A stretch of 52,516 bases of DNA from Pseudomonas amygdali (lineage in GTDB: Bacteria; Pseudomonadota; Gammaproteobacteria; Pseudomonadales; Pseudomonadaceae), in NCBI RefSeq assembly GCF_002699855.1, contig NZ_LKBW01000179.1:1-52516 (forward strand), written 5' to 3'. Under the pieces are notes generated by a model that had not been told where the DNA came from, did no database searches, and saw only the letters and a list, made by a program, of their open reading frames with translations. The position numbers were made by a program, and so were the translations under genes. This document shows positions 26,007 to 35,380 of the stretch, one piece after another. Within the stretch, counting starts at the first letter, position 1. Each line of letters starts with the position of its first letter.

Positions 26007-28274
26007 ATGCACACAACACATGGGGATAGCATCAAACACACACTACTGGCGCAAGCCATCGATCAGGCTCATGCGGCGCGGGGGCGCCGTTATGGCTGGC
26101 TGTTGATGGGGCTTGCGGCGTTGCCGTGGGTTCCGGCAATGGCAGATAACGCAGCAACGCAGAGCATTGAAACGGTAGCGCTGGAGTCCGTCACCGTAAC
26201 GGCCACGCGCCGTGAAGAGTCGCTGCAAAAAGTACCGGTCGCAGTTTCGGTAATTCAGGGCGAACAGCTGGAGCGGGACAATCGCAACGGCGTGGCCAGC
26301 ATCGTTCAGCAAGTGCCTTCGCTGAATTTCCGTACCGGTGCGTCCAACAAGGACACCTCGCTGTTCATTCGCGGTGTCGGCACCATTTCCACCTCGCCGG
26401 GTGTCGAGCCTACAGTGGCGACAGTCATCGATGGCGTGGTGTACGCGCGTCCGGGCCAGGCCACGCTGGACCTGCTCGACCTTGAGCGCATCGAAGTGCT
26501 GCGCGGCCCGCAAGGTACGTTGTTTGGCAAGAATGCCTCGGCTGGCGTGCTCAACGTCACCACCAAGGCGCCGACCGAAGAGACCCACGGTTACATCGAT
26601 CAGTCGTATTACAGCGGCAACGAAAGCCGCACCCGTTTCGGCATCGGCGGCAGTCTGATTCCGCAGACCCTCAAGGGCTCGATTACCACACTGTTCGGCA
26701 GCTATGACGGCAACGTCGATAACAAGCTCAACGGTCATGAAGTCAACGGTTACAACCGTAAGGGCGCGCGCGGCAAGCTGGAATTTACACCCAACGACGA
26801 CATCACCTTCACCCTTGCCGCGGACTACATGCAGTCCCATGACGACGCGCCCAATGGCGTAGTGAGCAAGGCGCTGACCCCAGCGTTCGCCAGTGCGCTG
26901 TCACCGGTGCGCGCCGACAGTGACAACCGTGATGTGCTCAGTGATTACCGCAGCCATGTCGAGGACGTCAACAAGGGCCTGTCCGGCCAGCTTGACTGGC
27001 AACTGGGCGATTACACCCTGACCTCCATTACCGCCTGGCGGGGCTGGGATAACACCCAGTATCAGGATGGCGACCGTCTCGGCACCGTCACCGCTGCATT
27101 CCCCGGCACCGAAGACAAAGGCGATCTGGAGTTCAATCAGTACTCTCAGGAGCTACGTCTGGCATCGCCAAAGGGCCAGTTTGTCGAGTATGTCGGCGGT
27201 CTGTTCTATATGCATGGCAAGAGCGACGAGACCTACCAGCGCACGCTCATCACGCCAACCCGTCAGGACCGTGGTATCGCCGATTACAGCACCACCACCG
27301 ACAGCTATTCGGTATTCGGCGAAACCACCTTCAACTTCACCCCGGACTTCCGTGCGATTGCCGGGGCGCGCTGGACCCACGATGATCTGGAATACGACCA
27401 TCGCCGCGTTTCGACATCGGCGACCACGGTCAGCGGCATTCAGCCTGCGACCAGCAGTTCCGGTTCGGTGGACGAGGATGGCAAGTCCGGTCGGCTGGGT
27501 CTGCAGTACGACCTGAACGACAGCGTGATGACCTACATCACCTACTCGCGCGGCTATAAAGGCCCGGCTTACAACGTGTTCTTCAACATGCAGCCGCGTG
27601 ACACCGACGCTTTGAAACCGGAGACCTCGAACACCTGGGAAGTCGGGGTCAAGGCCACCACCTGGAACAATCGCCTGACCACCAACCTGGCGGTGTTCCA
27701 TAGCGATTACGATAACTATCAGGCGAACTTCTTCGACAGCGTTGCCGGGCAGGTCGTTACGCGGCTGATCAACGCAGGCAGTGTCAGTACTGAAGGCGTC
27801 GAACTGGATTACGCCTTGCAGGCCACCCGTAACCTGAAATCCTCCGGCGCGCTGTCTTACACCAAGGCGCGCATCGACAGCTTTGCCTGCCCGGCCGGTG
27901 CAGCGGCGTCGTGCAACGTCGATGGCAAAACCCTGCCGTATAGCCCTGACTGGAAAAGCTACGTTCGTGCCGACTACACCATCCCGCTGGACAACGGTCT
28001 GGATATCGAGCTGGGCACCGATTACAGATGGCAGAGCGAAGTGCAGTACGACATCAGCCAGAACCCGGACACCAAGCAGGGCGCTTACGGCATCTGGAAT
28101 GCCAGCGTGGCATTGGCCGATTACAACAGTGGCTGGCGCGTGGCGCTGCTCGGCAAGAATCTGGCAGACAAGTCCTATTCGCCGATGCTGGCCACCGGTG
28201 GTAGCTATGTTTACCGGTCTGTACCGCGTGATGACGAGCGTTATTTCGGCGTACAGCTACGCAAGGATTTTTGA
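26007..28274 (+). CDS. TonB-dependent outer-membrane receptor
   Basis: 755 residues from the ATG at 26007. An extended N-terminus carries an export signal (GWLLMGLAALPWVPAMA, about residues 31-47). A TonB box-like segment (LESVTVTATRREES) follows, then the plug domain with the LERIEVLRGPQGTLFGKNASAGVLNV motif split around residues 163-188. The 22-strand barrel ends in the aromatic LRKDF, with a terminal Phe as required by the Bam machinery. Short TonB boxes of the VTVTA type occur in receptors for siderophores and for other nutrients. I reject an 82-residue N-terminal extension that crosses the operator. The neighbouring monooxygenase suggests an organic, possibly sulfur-containing, ligand rather than iron; that is inference. 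Confidence 0.88.
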   Translation: MHTTHGDSIKHTLLAQAIDQAHAARGRRYGWLLMGLAALPWVPAMADNAATQSIETVALESVTVTATRREESLQKVPVAVSVIQGEQLERDNRNGVASIVQQVPSLNFRTGASNKDTSLFIRGVGTISTSPGVEPTVATVIDGVVYARPGQATLDLLDLERIEVLRGPQGTLFGKNASAGVLNVTTKAPTEETHGYIDQSYYSGNESRTRFGIGGSLIPQTLKGSITTLFGSYDGNVDNKLNGHEVNGYNRKGARGKLEFTPNDDITFTLAADYMQSHDDAPNGVVSKALTPAFASALSPVRADSDNRDVLSDYRSHVEDVNKGLSGQLDWQLGDYTLTSITAWRGWDNTQYQDGDRLGTVTAAFPGTEDKGDLEFNQYSQELRLASPKGQFVEYVGGLFYMHGKSDETYQRTLITPTRQDRGIADYSTTTDSYSVFGETTFNFTPDFRAIAGARWTHDDLEYDHRRVSTSATTVSGIQPATSSSGSVDEDGKSGRLGLQYDLNDSVMTYITYSRGYKGPAYNVFFNMQPRDTDALKPETSNTWEVGVKATTWNNRLTTNLAVFHSDYDNYQANFFDSVAGQVVTRLINAGSVSTEGVELDYALQATRNLKSSGALSYTKARIDSFACPAGAAASCNVDGKTLPYSPDWKSYVRADYTIPLDNGLDIELGTDYRWQSEVQYDISQNPDTKQGAYGIWNASVALADYNSGWRVALLGKNLADKSYSPMLATGGSYVYRSVPRDDERYFGVQLRKDF

Positions 28275-28309
28275 GTCGTGGCACGCGGTAACACAGTAAG
28301 GAGTGAAGA

Positions 28310-29635
28310 ATGAGCACGACTGCTCGACAGATGAAACTCGGCGCTTTTCTGATGGCCACCGGGCACCACGTTGCGGCTTGGCGTCACCCTGATGTGCCTG
28401 CCGATGCAGGGCTGGATTTCAAGCACTATCGGCACGTGGCCAAGGTCGCGGAAGCGGCAAAATTCGACACGTTGTTCGTGGCCGACAGCGTGGCTGCCGC
28501 CACCGGCGATATCGCCAGCCGCATGGCCCGTTCTGATCATTTCGAGCCGCTGACCCTGCTCTCGGCGTTGAGCGCGGTGACCGATCACATCGGTCTGATC
28601 GCGACGGCGACCACCACCTACAACGAGCCGTATCACGTTGCTCGCAAGTTCGCCTCGCTGGATCACTTGTCCGGGGGGCGAGCGGGCTGGAATCTGGTGA
28701 CCTCCGATGCCGCCGCCGAAGCGCAGAACTTTGGTCGCGCCGAGCATGTGGGGCATGCCGAGCGTTATAGCCGCGCACGGGAGTTTCATCAGGTGGTGAC
28801 CGGCCTGTGGGACAGCTGGGCAGATGACGCGTTTACCCGCGACAAGACCAGCGGTGAATATTACGACCCGGCCAAATTACATGTGCTCAATCATCACGGT
28901 GAGCACTTCAGTGTCAAAGGCCCGCTGAACGTGGCGCGTTCGCCGCAAGGGCAGCCCGTGGTCGTGCAGGCGGGTTCCTCTGAAGTCGGCCGCGATCTGG
29001 CGGCGCAGACCGCGGAAGTGGTGTTCACCGCACAGACCTCGCTGGCCAGTGCCCAGGCGTTTTATGCGGACATCAAGGGCCGCCTTGGCGCATACGGACG
29101 TGACGCAGATTCGCTGAAAGTCATGCCCGGCTTGTTCATTGTCGTGGCCGAAACCGAGGCGTTGGCGAAAGCGAAATTCGAGTCGTTTCAGGAGCTGGTC
29201 GAGCCTCAGGTGGGTGTCGCCCTGTTAGGCCGTATGCTGGGCAATTTCGACCTGTCAGGCTACCCGCTGGACGGCCCATTGCCAGAGCTGCCGCTGACTG
29301 ACAGCGGCCAGCGTAGCCGGCAGAAACTGCTCACCGAACTGGCCGATCAGGAAAACCTGACCCTGGCGCAGCTGGGACGGCGGATTGCCGGTGGGCGAGG
29401 GCATCACAGCCTGATCGGTACGCCTGAGCAGATCGCCGATGAGCTGCAAACCTGGTTCGAACACGGCGCGGCAGACGGCTTCAACGTGCTGGTGCCGCAT
29501 TTGCCGGGAGGTCTGGAAGACGTCGCACAATTGCTGGTGCCGGAGCTGCAGCGGCGCGGGCTGTTTCGTACTGAATATGAAGGCACAACGTTGCGCGAGA
29601 ACCTGGGGCTGCAGCGGCCTGCTTACAAATTTTGA
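28310..29635 (+). CDS. FMN-dependent monooxygenase, NtaA/SnaA/DszA/SfnG family
   Basis: 441-residue luciferase-like (bacterial LLM fold) flavin monooxygenase. The opening (MKLGAFLMATGHHVAAWRHP) and ARKFASLDHLSGGRAGWNLVTS (about 110-131) are typical of the NtaA/SnaA/DszA group, which use FMNH2 supplied by a separate reductase to cleave C-N or C-S bonds. FMN-contact regions such as VVVQAGSSEVGRDLAAQTAEVVFT and a late HHSLIGTPEQIADEL fit. No flavin reductase gene is nearby, so the reductase must be shared. AAGGAG precedes the ATG. It lies 35 bases after the TonB receptor and is probably co-transcribed. Substrate unknown. Confidence 0.9.
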   Translation: MSTTARQMKLGAFLMATGHHVAAWRHPDVPADAGLDFKHYRHVAKVAEAAKFDTLFVADSVAAATGDIASRMARSDHFEPLTLLSALSAVTDHIGLIATATTTYNEPYHVARKFASLDHLSGGRAGWNLVTSDAAAEAQNFGRAEHVGHAERYSRAREFHQVVTGLWDSWADDAFTRDKTSGEYYDPAKLHVLNHHGEHFSVKGPLNVARSPQGQPVVVQAGSSEVGRDLAAQTAEVVFTAQTSLASAQAFYADIKGRLGAYGRDADSLKVMPGLFIVVAETEALAKAKFESFQELVEPQVGVALLGRMLGNFDLSGYPLDGPLPELPLTDSGQRSRQKLLTELADQENLTLAQLGRRIAGGRGHHSLIGTPEQIADELQTWFEHGAADGFNVLVPHLPGGLEDVAQLLVPELQRRGLFRTEYEGTTLRENLGLQRPAYKF

Positions 29636-29690
29636 TCGTTGCCGCATGCAAGTCCTGATGAGCGCAGAAAGCGGGCTTCTGCCCGCAGGG

Positions 29691-29797
29691 CGTGGGAGCG
29701 ACCGGGGCGGTGGTCCGCATTGTTCGCGAAGACGGTATTTCAGACGATGAATTTTCAGTGCTTGTACCGGCCCTTTCGCGAACAAGTTCGCTCCCAC
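29691..29797. repeat. inverted pair of REP-like elements
   Basis: In the 215-base gap between monooxygenase and binding-protein genes, GTGGGAGCGA (with TTCGCGAA downstream) and TTCGCGAACAAGTTCGCTCC face each other about 70 bases apart. This is the second REP-like family of the window, also at 10675 and 50706. Placed inside a same-strand cluster, the pair may form a hairpin that reduces read-through to the downstream genes. Confidence 0.75.
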
Positions 29798-29850
29798 GGC
29801 CTTCGGCCAGAATCAAAGGCAGATTTTTATACAGAATTAAGGGATCCCCC

Positions 29851-30786
29851 ATGAAACCATTCACGTTTATCGCCGCCATTCTGGCTTTCAGCGGTTTGCT
29901 CAACACAGCCTTTGCCGACGAACCTGGCACTCTGCGCATTGGCTATCAGAAGGGCTCGATCACGCTGGTGCTGGCCAAGGAACATGGCCTTCTGGAGAAG
30001 CGCTTTGCTGCTACAAAAGTCAAATGGATCGAATTCCCGGCCGGGCCGCAGATGCTTGAAGCACTGAATATCGGCAGTCTGGACATTGCCTCTACCGGTG
30101 ACATTCCGCCGATCTTTGCTCAGGTTGCCGGGGCAGACCTGGTCTACATCGGCGCAGAACCGGCCAAGCCACAGGCGGAAACCATACTGGTGCGCAACGA
30201 AAGCCCGCTGCACAGCGTGGCAGAGCTGAAAGGCCGCAAGGTCGCACTTCAGAAAGGCTCCAGCTCGCATAACGTGGTGTTGCGCTTGTTGAACAAGGCA
30301 GGGTTGACGTTCAAGGATATTCAGCCGATCTACCTGACCCCCGCCGATGCCCGCGCCGCCTTTGAAAACGGCAGTGTCGATGCCTGGGCAATCTGGGACC
30401 CGTACTACTCCATCGCCCTGAACGAAGGCCATAGCCGCCTGCTGGCCAATGGCGAAGGGCTTGGACTGTCCGGGCCGTTCTATACCGCACGCCGGGCTTT
30501 TGCCGAGAAAAATGCGGCGTTTGTGCAGCAGGTTCGCGACGAACTGACGGTTGCCGATGGGCTGACTCGCTCGCAACGCAACGAAAGCATTCAGATCCTG
30601 GCGCGCAGCATGGGCTTGTCCGAAGCGGTCATCACTCAGTATCTTGATCATCGACCTGAATCACCGAGCCTGCCGATCACAGCCGAGATCGTGCGTGCGC
30701 AGCAGGCGACCGCCGATCTGTTTTACGACAACCACCTGATACCCAAGCGGGTCGATATCCAGCAGGTGGTCTGGCAAAAGCCATGA
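29851..30786 (+). CDS. periplasmic ABC substrate-binding protein, SsuA/sulfonate-like
   Basis: 311 residues with a signal peptide (MKPFTFIAAILAFSGLLNTA, cleaved near AFADE). The fold type is NMT1/SsuA-like: LRIGYQKGSITLVLAKEHGLLEK, the glycine-serine stretch IGSLDIASTGDIPPIFAQ, KGRKVALQKGSSSHN and DAWAIWDPYYS, all typical of aliphatic-sulfonate-binding proteins. The ATG at 29851 is the one followed by a signal peptide; the upstream in-frame extension runs through repeat DNA. No matching permease or ATPase gene is present in the cluster, so it is an orphan here and must share or use a distant transporter. Confidence 0.88.
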   Translation: MKPFTFIAAILAFSGLLNTAFADEPGTLRIGYQKGSITLVLAKEHGLLEKRFAATKVKWIEFPAGPQMLEALNIGSLDIASTGDIPPIFAQVAGADLVYIGAEPAKPQAETILVRNESPLHSVAELKGRKVALQKGSSSHNVVLRLLNKAGLTFKDIQPIYLTPADARAAFENGSVDAWAIWDPYYSIALNEGHSRLLANGEGLGLSGPFYTARRAFAEKNAAFVQQVRDELTVADGLTRSQRNESIQILARSMGLSEAVITQYLDHRPESPSLPITAEIVRAQQATADLFYDNHLIPKRVDIQQVVWQKP

Positions 30787-30868
30787 TTCTCGCGTGGCGA
30801 GCAGACGCTTCTGGCTCGCCAACGCACCGCAAGACGCCTCGAATATCCCCCAGACAAGAGAGGATTCA

Positions 30869-31906
30869 ATGACTTACATCGCTGCCGAAAATCGTTACAA
30901 CGACATGCCTTATCGCCGTACCGGCCGCAGCGGGCTGGTGCTTCCAGCGCTGTCGCTCGGCCTGTGGCACAACTTCGGTGACAGCACGCCGATCGACACC
31001 CAGCGCGCCATGCTGCGCACAGCGTTCGATCTGGGCATCAACCATTTCGACCTGGCCAACAACTATGGCCCGCCCTACGGCAGCGCCGAGATCAACTTCG
31101 GTCGCCTGCTGCGCGAAGACTTCAAGCACTACCGCGATGAACTGATCATCTCCAGCAAGGCTGGCTGGGACATGTGGCCAGGGCCGTACGGGCAGGGCGG
31201 TGGTTCGCGTAAATACGTGCTCGCCAGCCTCGATCAGAGCCTGCAGCGCATGGGCCTGGATTACGTCGATATTTTCTATTCCCACCGTTTCGACCCGGAC
31301 ACTCCGCTGGAAGAAACCGCCAGCGCGCTGGCTACGGCAGTGCAGCAGGGCAAGGCGTTGTACATCGGTATCTCGTCGTATTCCGGGGCCAAGACCCGCG
31401 AAATAGCGGCGTTGCTCAAAGAGTGGAAAGTGCCGTTGCTGATTCACCAGCCGGCTTACAACCTGCTCAACCGCTGGGTCGAGAAAGACCTGCTCGACGC
31501 TACCGAAGAGCTGCGCGCTGGCGTGATCGCGTTTACTGCGCTGGCCCAAGGGCTGCTGTCGGACAAGTACCTGAACGGCGTGCCCAAGGATGCGCGGGTC
31601 AATCGTCCGGGCGGCGGCTCGTTGCAGGCTTCGCACCTGTCCGAGCAGAACATCGCCCACGTGCGTGCGCTTAACGAAATCGCCCAGCGTCGTGGTCAGA
31701 GCCTGGCACAAATGGCCCTGGCCTGGACGCTGCGTGACCCGCGCGTGACGTCAGCGCTGATTGGTGCGAGCCGTCCCGAGCAGATCATCGAAAACGTCGG
31801 CGCGCTGAAGAACCTGGCGTTCAGCCCGGAAGAACTGGCCGAGATCGACAGCTTTGCGGTAGAAGGCGGAATCAACCTGTGGGAAAAGCCGTCACTGGCT
31901 GAGTAA
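30869..31906 (+). CDS. aldo/keto reductase, YghZ/Gpr-like
   Basis: 345-residue NADPH-dependent oxidoreductase of the TIM-barrel AKR superfamily. The catalytic tetrad is Asp61, Tyr66, Lys97 and His139, and GISSYSG with the C-terminal GASRPEQIIENVGAL supplies the cofactor site. It is close in length and motif content to E. coli YghZ (L-glyceraldehyde-3-phosphate reductase, AKR14), including DMWPGPYGQGGGSRKY. In this setting it could reduce an aldehyde released by the neighbouring monooxygenase. I start at the ATG at 30869, after AGAGAGG, not 25 codons earlier. It lies 82 bases after the binding protein. Confidence 0.92.
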   Translation: MTYIAAENRYNDMPYRRTGRSGLVLPALSLGLWHNFGDSTPIDTQRAMLRTAFDLGINHFDLANNYGPPYGSAEINFGRLLREDFKHYRDELIISSKAGWDMWPGPYGQGGGSRKYVLASLDQSLQRMGLDYVDIFYSHRFDPDTPLEETASALATAVQQGKALYIGISSYSGAKTREIAALLKEWKVPLLIHQPAYNLLNRWVEKDLLDATEELRAGVIAFTALAQGLLSDKYLNGVPKDARVNRPGGGSLQASHLSEQNIAHVRALNEIAQRRGQSLAQMALAWTLRDPRVTSALIGASRPEQIIENVGALKNLAFSPEELAEIDSFAVEGGINLWEKPSLAE

Positions 31907-32050
31907 GCACAGCCGTTTCCGGGTAATAAGTCAGGCCCTGCGTGGGCCGCCATCGCACGTTGAAAAATGCGCTTGGCGGCTCACTCGCCTGCACCGGCAG
32001 CAATGCCGGGTTGTTCAGTGGCTTCCACTGAATAACGAAGAAGGAGGTCC

Positions 32051-33844
32051 TCATGATTTTTTCCTTCTGCCCTCGGCAATGATCAATGGGTCGGCTGAGT
32101 ACTGCGATGGAATCTCGTCCAGTGTCCAGAGATGAAACGCTGCGGCCGGGGCGAAATGCGGGTCTGGCGGCGCCTTGGTGTGATACTCGGGATAGTGCGT
32201 CTGAAAGTCGATGGCGGCCTGCACGAGCATTGGTTCACTGAAGCGCCTGCCCCAGAACGCCGCCGTAATGGGTAATTGCTTTGGCACGCCTGTCGCGCCA
32301 TGACCGATGGGCAGTGTCAGCATGGGCCAGGCCAGCGCGTTGGGCATATCGAAGTACATACGCTGTACCGGGAGTGTCTTCGCCAGTGCGCCTGCCCGCT
32401 CGCCGATGTGAGCTCCGAGCGGTAGCACCATCATGAAGTCAATCTGATAGTCATTCAGTACCTTTTCAAAACCTCCCTGTTGTTGACGACGTCTGTTCTC
32501 CGCTTCAAGTCTGATCCCCACTGGAATGAGTGAGGCAGCCTGATCGAAGGACTCCGGATGTCTTTGTAGCAAATAGTCTCTGTGGTCTTGATTCTCCAGC
32601 AAGTCTGCAAAATCGCGCACGGCCGACCAGTGCCGGGTTTCCAGTTGGTTGGCGTAACTGGTAACGGCTTGAGCGTTGACGCTCATCAGAATGCTGCCAT
32701 CACTGTTCAGCAGGTCATGAATGGGTTCTGGCGAGGAGTAAGGAATGTTTTCAAGGATTTCAGCATCCAGCCAAGGAAAGTCGATGACCTTGGCACCCAG
32801 CGCTACAAGCTGATCTTTGAACCTGATGAAGGCAGCGCCGTAGTCCTGATCGTAAGACTGCGCAGGTGGTTGGCCTGGCGAAGACATCCAGTCCGTCTGC
32901 GGAATGCCTATGGTCAGCCCTTCCAGAGTAACAGAGCCGGGGGTAGGGGTAATGCAAAGCTGCTCGCCTATCGATGGGGCCGACAAGCTTTGCGGGTCGT
33001 TTTCTCCATCAGGGCCGGCAATGATGGACAGTATCAGCGACGCATCGCGAATCGAACGGGCCATGGGGCCGACCACATCCCAACCGCTTCGCAGTGGCAT
33101 CACGCCGGCGCCAGACACCAGCCCCAGCGATGGTTTTATTGCGCTGGCACCATTGGCTGCGGCAGGAATGATAATCGAGCCGGCCGTCTCTTCGCCCAGC
33201 GCTGCGGCGCACAGACGCGCCACCGGAGCGACCCCCGAGCCCTGACTGGACCCGCCTGGCGTACGTGTAGGGTCCCACGCATTCCCAGCAAACTGGCCGA
33301 CCGTATGGGTCGAGAGTTCGGAGCAGATGGTATGACCGATAATGATTGCGCCCTGAGCCCTTAGCCGGGCTACGCATGTTGCATCACGTAATGCCAGGTT
33401 GCCGGAAAAAGCCTGAGTGCCGTTTTTGCTTTCAAGGCCCTGGAGGGCGAAGGAGTCTTTTATGCCGAAGGGGATTCCGCACAGCGGAGGTGCCGGACCG
33501 CGTTCATCGTCTGGAGTGGTCAGCCATTGATCGGCGAGTATTGCCTGCTTCAACAGTGTCGAGAAATCTTCCAGCCGCACAAAAGCGTTGTATTTGCCGT
33601 TATTGCCGTAGGTTTCTTCCGGGCCATTGAACTGAAGGATGCGGTTCCAGTACGCCATGAACAGTTGTTCAGAGGTCAGCTTTTCAGGATTGCCCTCGCG
33701 CAGCAGTGCGGCGAGTTCGACGATGTCGTAGTCAACAATCCGCTCGCGTTTTTCAATGCTGGCACCATGCGGCAGTGCTGCAAGCAAACGTAAATTATTG
33801 GCGTGCTGTCGGGCGTCAGGTTCGCCGAGTAATTTATTTTCCAT
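32051..33844 (-). CDS. amidase-signature family hydrolase
   Basis: 597-residue amidase with the Ser-cisSer-Lys triad. Lys129 is in GIPFGIKDSF, the GGSSQGSG loop is at 197-204 (consensus GGSSGGS), and the nucleophile Ser223 is in EETAGSIIIPAAANG. Relatives include aryl-acylamidases, indoleacetamide hydrolases and GatA-like proteins; sequence alone does not give the substrate. There is no signal peptide, so it is probably cytoplasmic. AAGGAG lies 9 bases before the ATG. It is on the opposite strand to the monooxygenase cluster and convergent with it, downstream of ntrC in the same direction. It is longer than the usual 450-520 residues, mostly by an N-terminal helical segment. Confidence 0.88.
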   Translation of the reverse strand: MENKLLGEPDARQHANNLRLLAALPHGASIEKRERIVDYDIVELAALLREGNPEKLTSEQLFMAYWNRILQFNGPEETYGNNGKYNAFVRLEDFSTLLKQAILADQWLTTPDDERGPAPPLCGIPFGIKDSFALQGLESKNGTQAFSGNLALRDATCVARLRAQGAIIIGHTICSELSTHTVGQFAGNAWDPTRTPGGSSQGSGVAPVARLCAAALGEETAGSIIIPAAANGASAIKPSLGLVSGAGVMPLRSGWDVVGPMARSIRDASLILSIIAGPDGENDPQSLSAPSIGEQLCITPTPGSVTLEGLTIGIPQTDWMSSPGQPPAQSYDQDYGAAFIRFKDQLVALGAKVIDFPWLDAEILENIPYSSPEPIHDLLNSDGSILMSVNAQAVTSYANQLETRHWSAVRDFADLLENQDHRDYLLQRHPESFDQAASLIPVGIRLEAENRRRQQQGGFEKVLNDYQIDFMMVLPLGAHIGERAGALAKTLPVQRMYFDMPNALAWPMLTLPIGHGATGVPKQLPITAAFWGRRFSEPMLVQAAIDFQTHYPEYHTKAPPDPHFAPAAAFHLWTLDEIPSQYSADPLIIAEGRRKKS

Positions 33845-33860
33845 ATTGATCAGCTCCTTA

Positions 33861-33880
33861 TGACTCCTTGAGTGGAGTCA
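33861..33880. promoter_or_regulatory. inverted repeat just upstream of the amidase gene
   Basis: TGACTCC and GGAGTCA (7-bp perfect arms, 6-base spacer) lie 17-36 bases before the amidase ATG, overlapping the leader. It could be an operator or an mRNA hairpin beside the ribosome-binding site. Confidence 0.5.
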
Positions 33881-33913
33881 AAAGAAGCTAATCATTAACG
33901 GGCGTGACGGGTA

Positions 33914-33931
33914 ACTGTCAGAAATGACAGT
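33914..33931. other. perfect hairpin between ntrC and the amidase
   Basis: ACTGTCA-GAAA-TGACAGT is a perfect 7-bp stem with a GAAA loop, 13 bases after the ntrC stop. There is no T-run on either side. It may end ntrC transcription with Rho, or be an operator for the amidase promoter. A second smaller repeat, CTGAG-ACGG-CTCAG, overlaps the ntrC stop codon. Confidence 0.5.
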
Positions 33932-33943
33932 GCCTGAGACGGC

Positions 33944-35380
33944 TCAGCCCTCGTCAGCCTCGTCGTCATCCCCGCCATCGACCTTCATGCCCAGTTCCTT
34001 GATCTTGCGGGTCAAGGTGTTGCGGCCCCAGCCCAGCAGCACGGCGGCGTCGCGGCGGCGGCCGGCGGTGTGCTTGAGGGCGGTTTCGATCATGATCCGC
34101 TCGAAAGTCGGCACAGCGCTGTCCAGCAGGCTGGACTGACCGCGAGACAACGCCTGGTCGGCCCACTGACGCAGCGCCTGTTCCCAGTTGGTGACCGGTG
34201 CGGCGTCCTGCGGCAGGCTCAGCAGTTCCGGTGGCAGATCGCTGATGTGCACTTCACGGCCCGAGGCCATGACGGTGATCCAGCGGCAGGTGTTTTCCAG
34301 CTGTCGCACGTTGCCAGGCCACGGCAGATGCTTGAGGTATTCCTCGGTCTCGGCCTTGAGCAGCTTGGGTTCGACTGCCAGTTCCTGAGCCGCGCGGCTG
34401 AGGAAGTGCTTGGCCAGGGTCGGGATGTCTTCGCGGCGGTCCGACATGCGCGGAATGTGGATACGGATCACGTTCAGGCGATGGAACAAGTCCTCACGGA
34501 ACTTGCCGGCCTGCACCAGGGTTTCCAGGTTCTGGTGTGTCGCGGCAATGATCCGCACATCGACCTTGACCGGCGTGTGCCCGCCTACACGGTAGAACTC
34601 GCCATCGGCCAGCACGCGCAGCAGACGGGTCTGGGTGTCGGCTGGCATATCGCCGATTTCATCGAGAAACAGCGTGCCGCCGTCGGCCTGTTCAAAACGA
34701 CCGCGACGCAGGTTGGCCGCGCCGGTGAATGCGCCTTTTTCGTGGCCGAACAGCTCCGATTCCATCAAGTCCTTGGGAATCGCCGCCATGTTCAGCGCAA
34801 TGAACAGCGAGGCCGAACGCGGGCTGTGGCGGTGCAGTGCATGAGCGACCAACTCTTTACCGGTCCCCGATTCACCGTTAATCAGAACAGTGATGTTGGA
34901 GTGGCTCAGGCGCCCGATAGCGCGAAACACTTCCTGCATCGCGGGCGCTTCGCCAATGATTTCAGGGGTGCGGGTCAGGGTCGGTGCGACGTCCAGGCCT
35001 TGCTGTTCCTGGGCGTGCTGATTGGCACGCTTGACCAGCGAGACGGCTTCGTCGACGTCAAACGGCTTGGGCAGGTACTCGAAAGCGCCACCCTGATAAG
35101 ACGCCACGGCGCTGTCCAGATCTGAATGGGCGGTCATGATGATCACCGGCAGACGCGGATGCTGCTCGCGAATCCGCGCCAGCAGGTCCAGACCACTGGC
35201 ACCGGGCATGCGGATGTCGGAAATGATCACGTCCGGCTGCTGACGGGCCAGACGGCTCATCACCCCGTCGGCGCTATCGAAGCTCTGCGTGGTCATGCCT
35301 TCCTGTTGCAAGGCCTTTTCCAGTACCCAGCGGATAGAACGATCGTCGTCTACGATCCAGACAGTTTCACTACGGCTCAT
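33944..35380 (-). CDS. ntrC: nitrogen response regulator NtrC
   Basis: 478-residue sigma-54 activator of nitrogen-limitation genes. The N-terminal receiver has WIVDDDRSIRWVLEKAL and the phospho-acceptor in PDVIISDIRMPG (about Asp54). The AAA+ domain has Walker A GESGTGKE and the sigma-54 contact loop EKGAFTGA. The C-terminal Fis-type helix-turn-helix is LLGWGRNTLTRKIKELG. The start overlaps the ntrB stop by 4 bases. NtrC sites are visible upstream of both glnA and ntrB in this window, implying local feedback. Confidence 0.97.
   Translation of the reverse strand: MSRSETVWIVDDDRSIRWVLEKALQQEGMTTQSFDSADGVMSRLARQQPDVIISDIRMPGASGLDLLARIREQHPRLPVIIMTAHSDLDSAVASYQGGAFEYLPKPFDVDEAVSLVKRANQHAQEQQGLDVAPTLTRTPEIIGEAPAMQEVFRAIGRLSHSNITVLINGESGTGKELVAHALHRHSPRSASLFIALNMAAIPKDLMESELFGHEKGAFTGAANLRRGRFEQADGGTLFLDEIGDMPADTQTRLLRVLADGEFYRVGGHTPVKVDVRIIAATHQNLETLVQAGKFREDLFHRLNVIRIHIPRMSDRREDIPTLAKHFLSRAAQELAVEPKLLKAETEEYLKHLPWPGNVRQLENTCRWITVMASGREVHISDLPPELLSLPQDAAPVTNWEQALRQWADQALSRGQSSLLDSAVPTFERIMIETALKHTAGRRRDAAVLLGWGRNTLTRKIKELGMKVDGGDDDEADEG

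Noticed and set aside
29692..29850. 53-residue N-terminal extension of the SsuA-like protein
   Set aside because: It is read from REP-like DNA and places the signal peptide internally; the ATG at 29851 directly precedes a proper signal.
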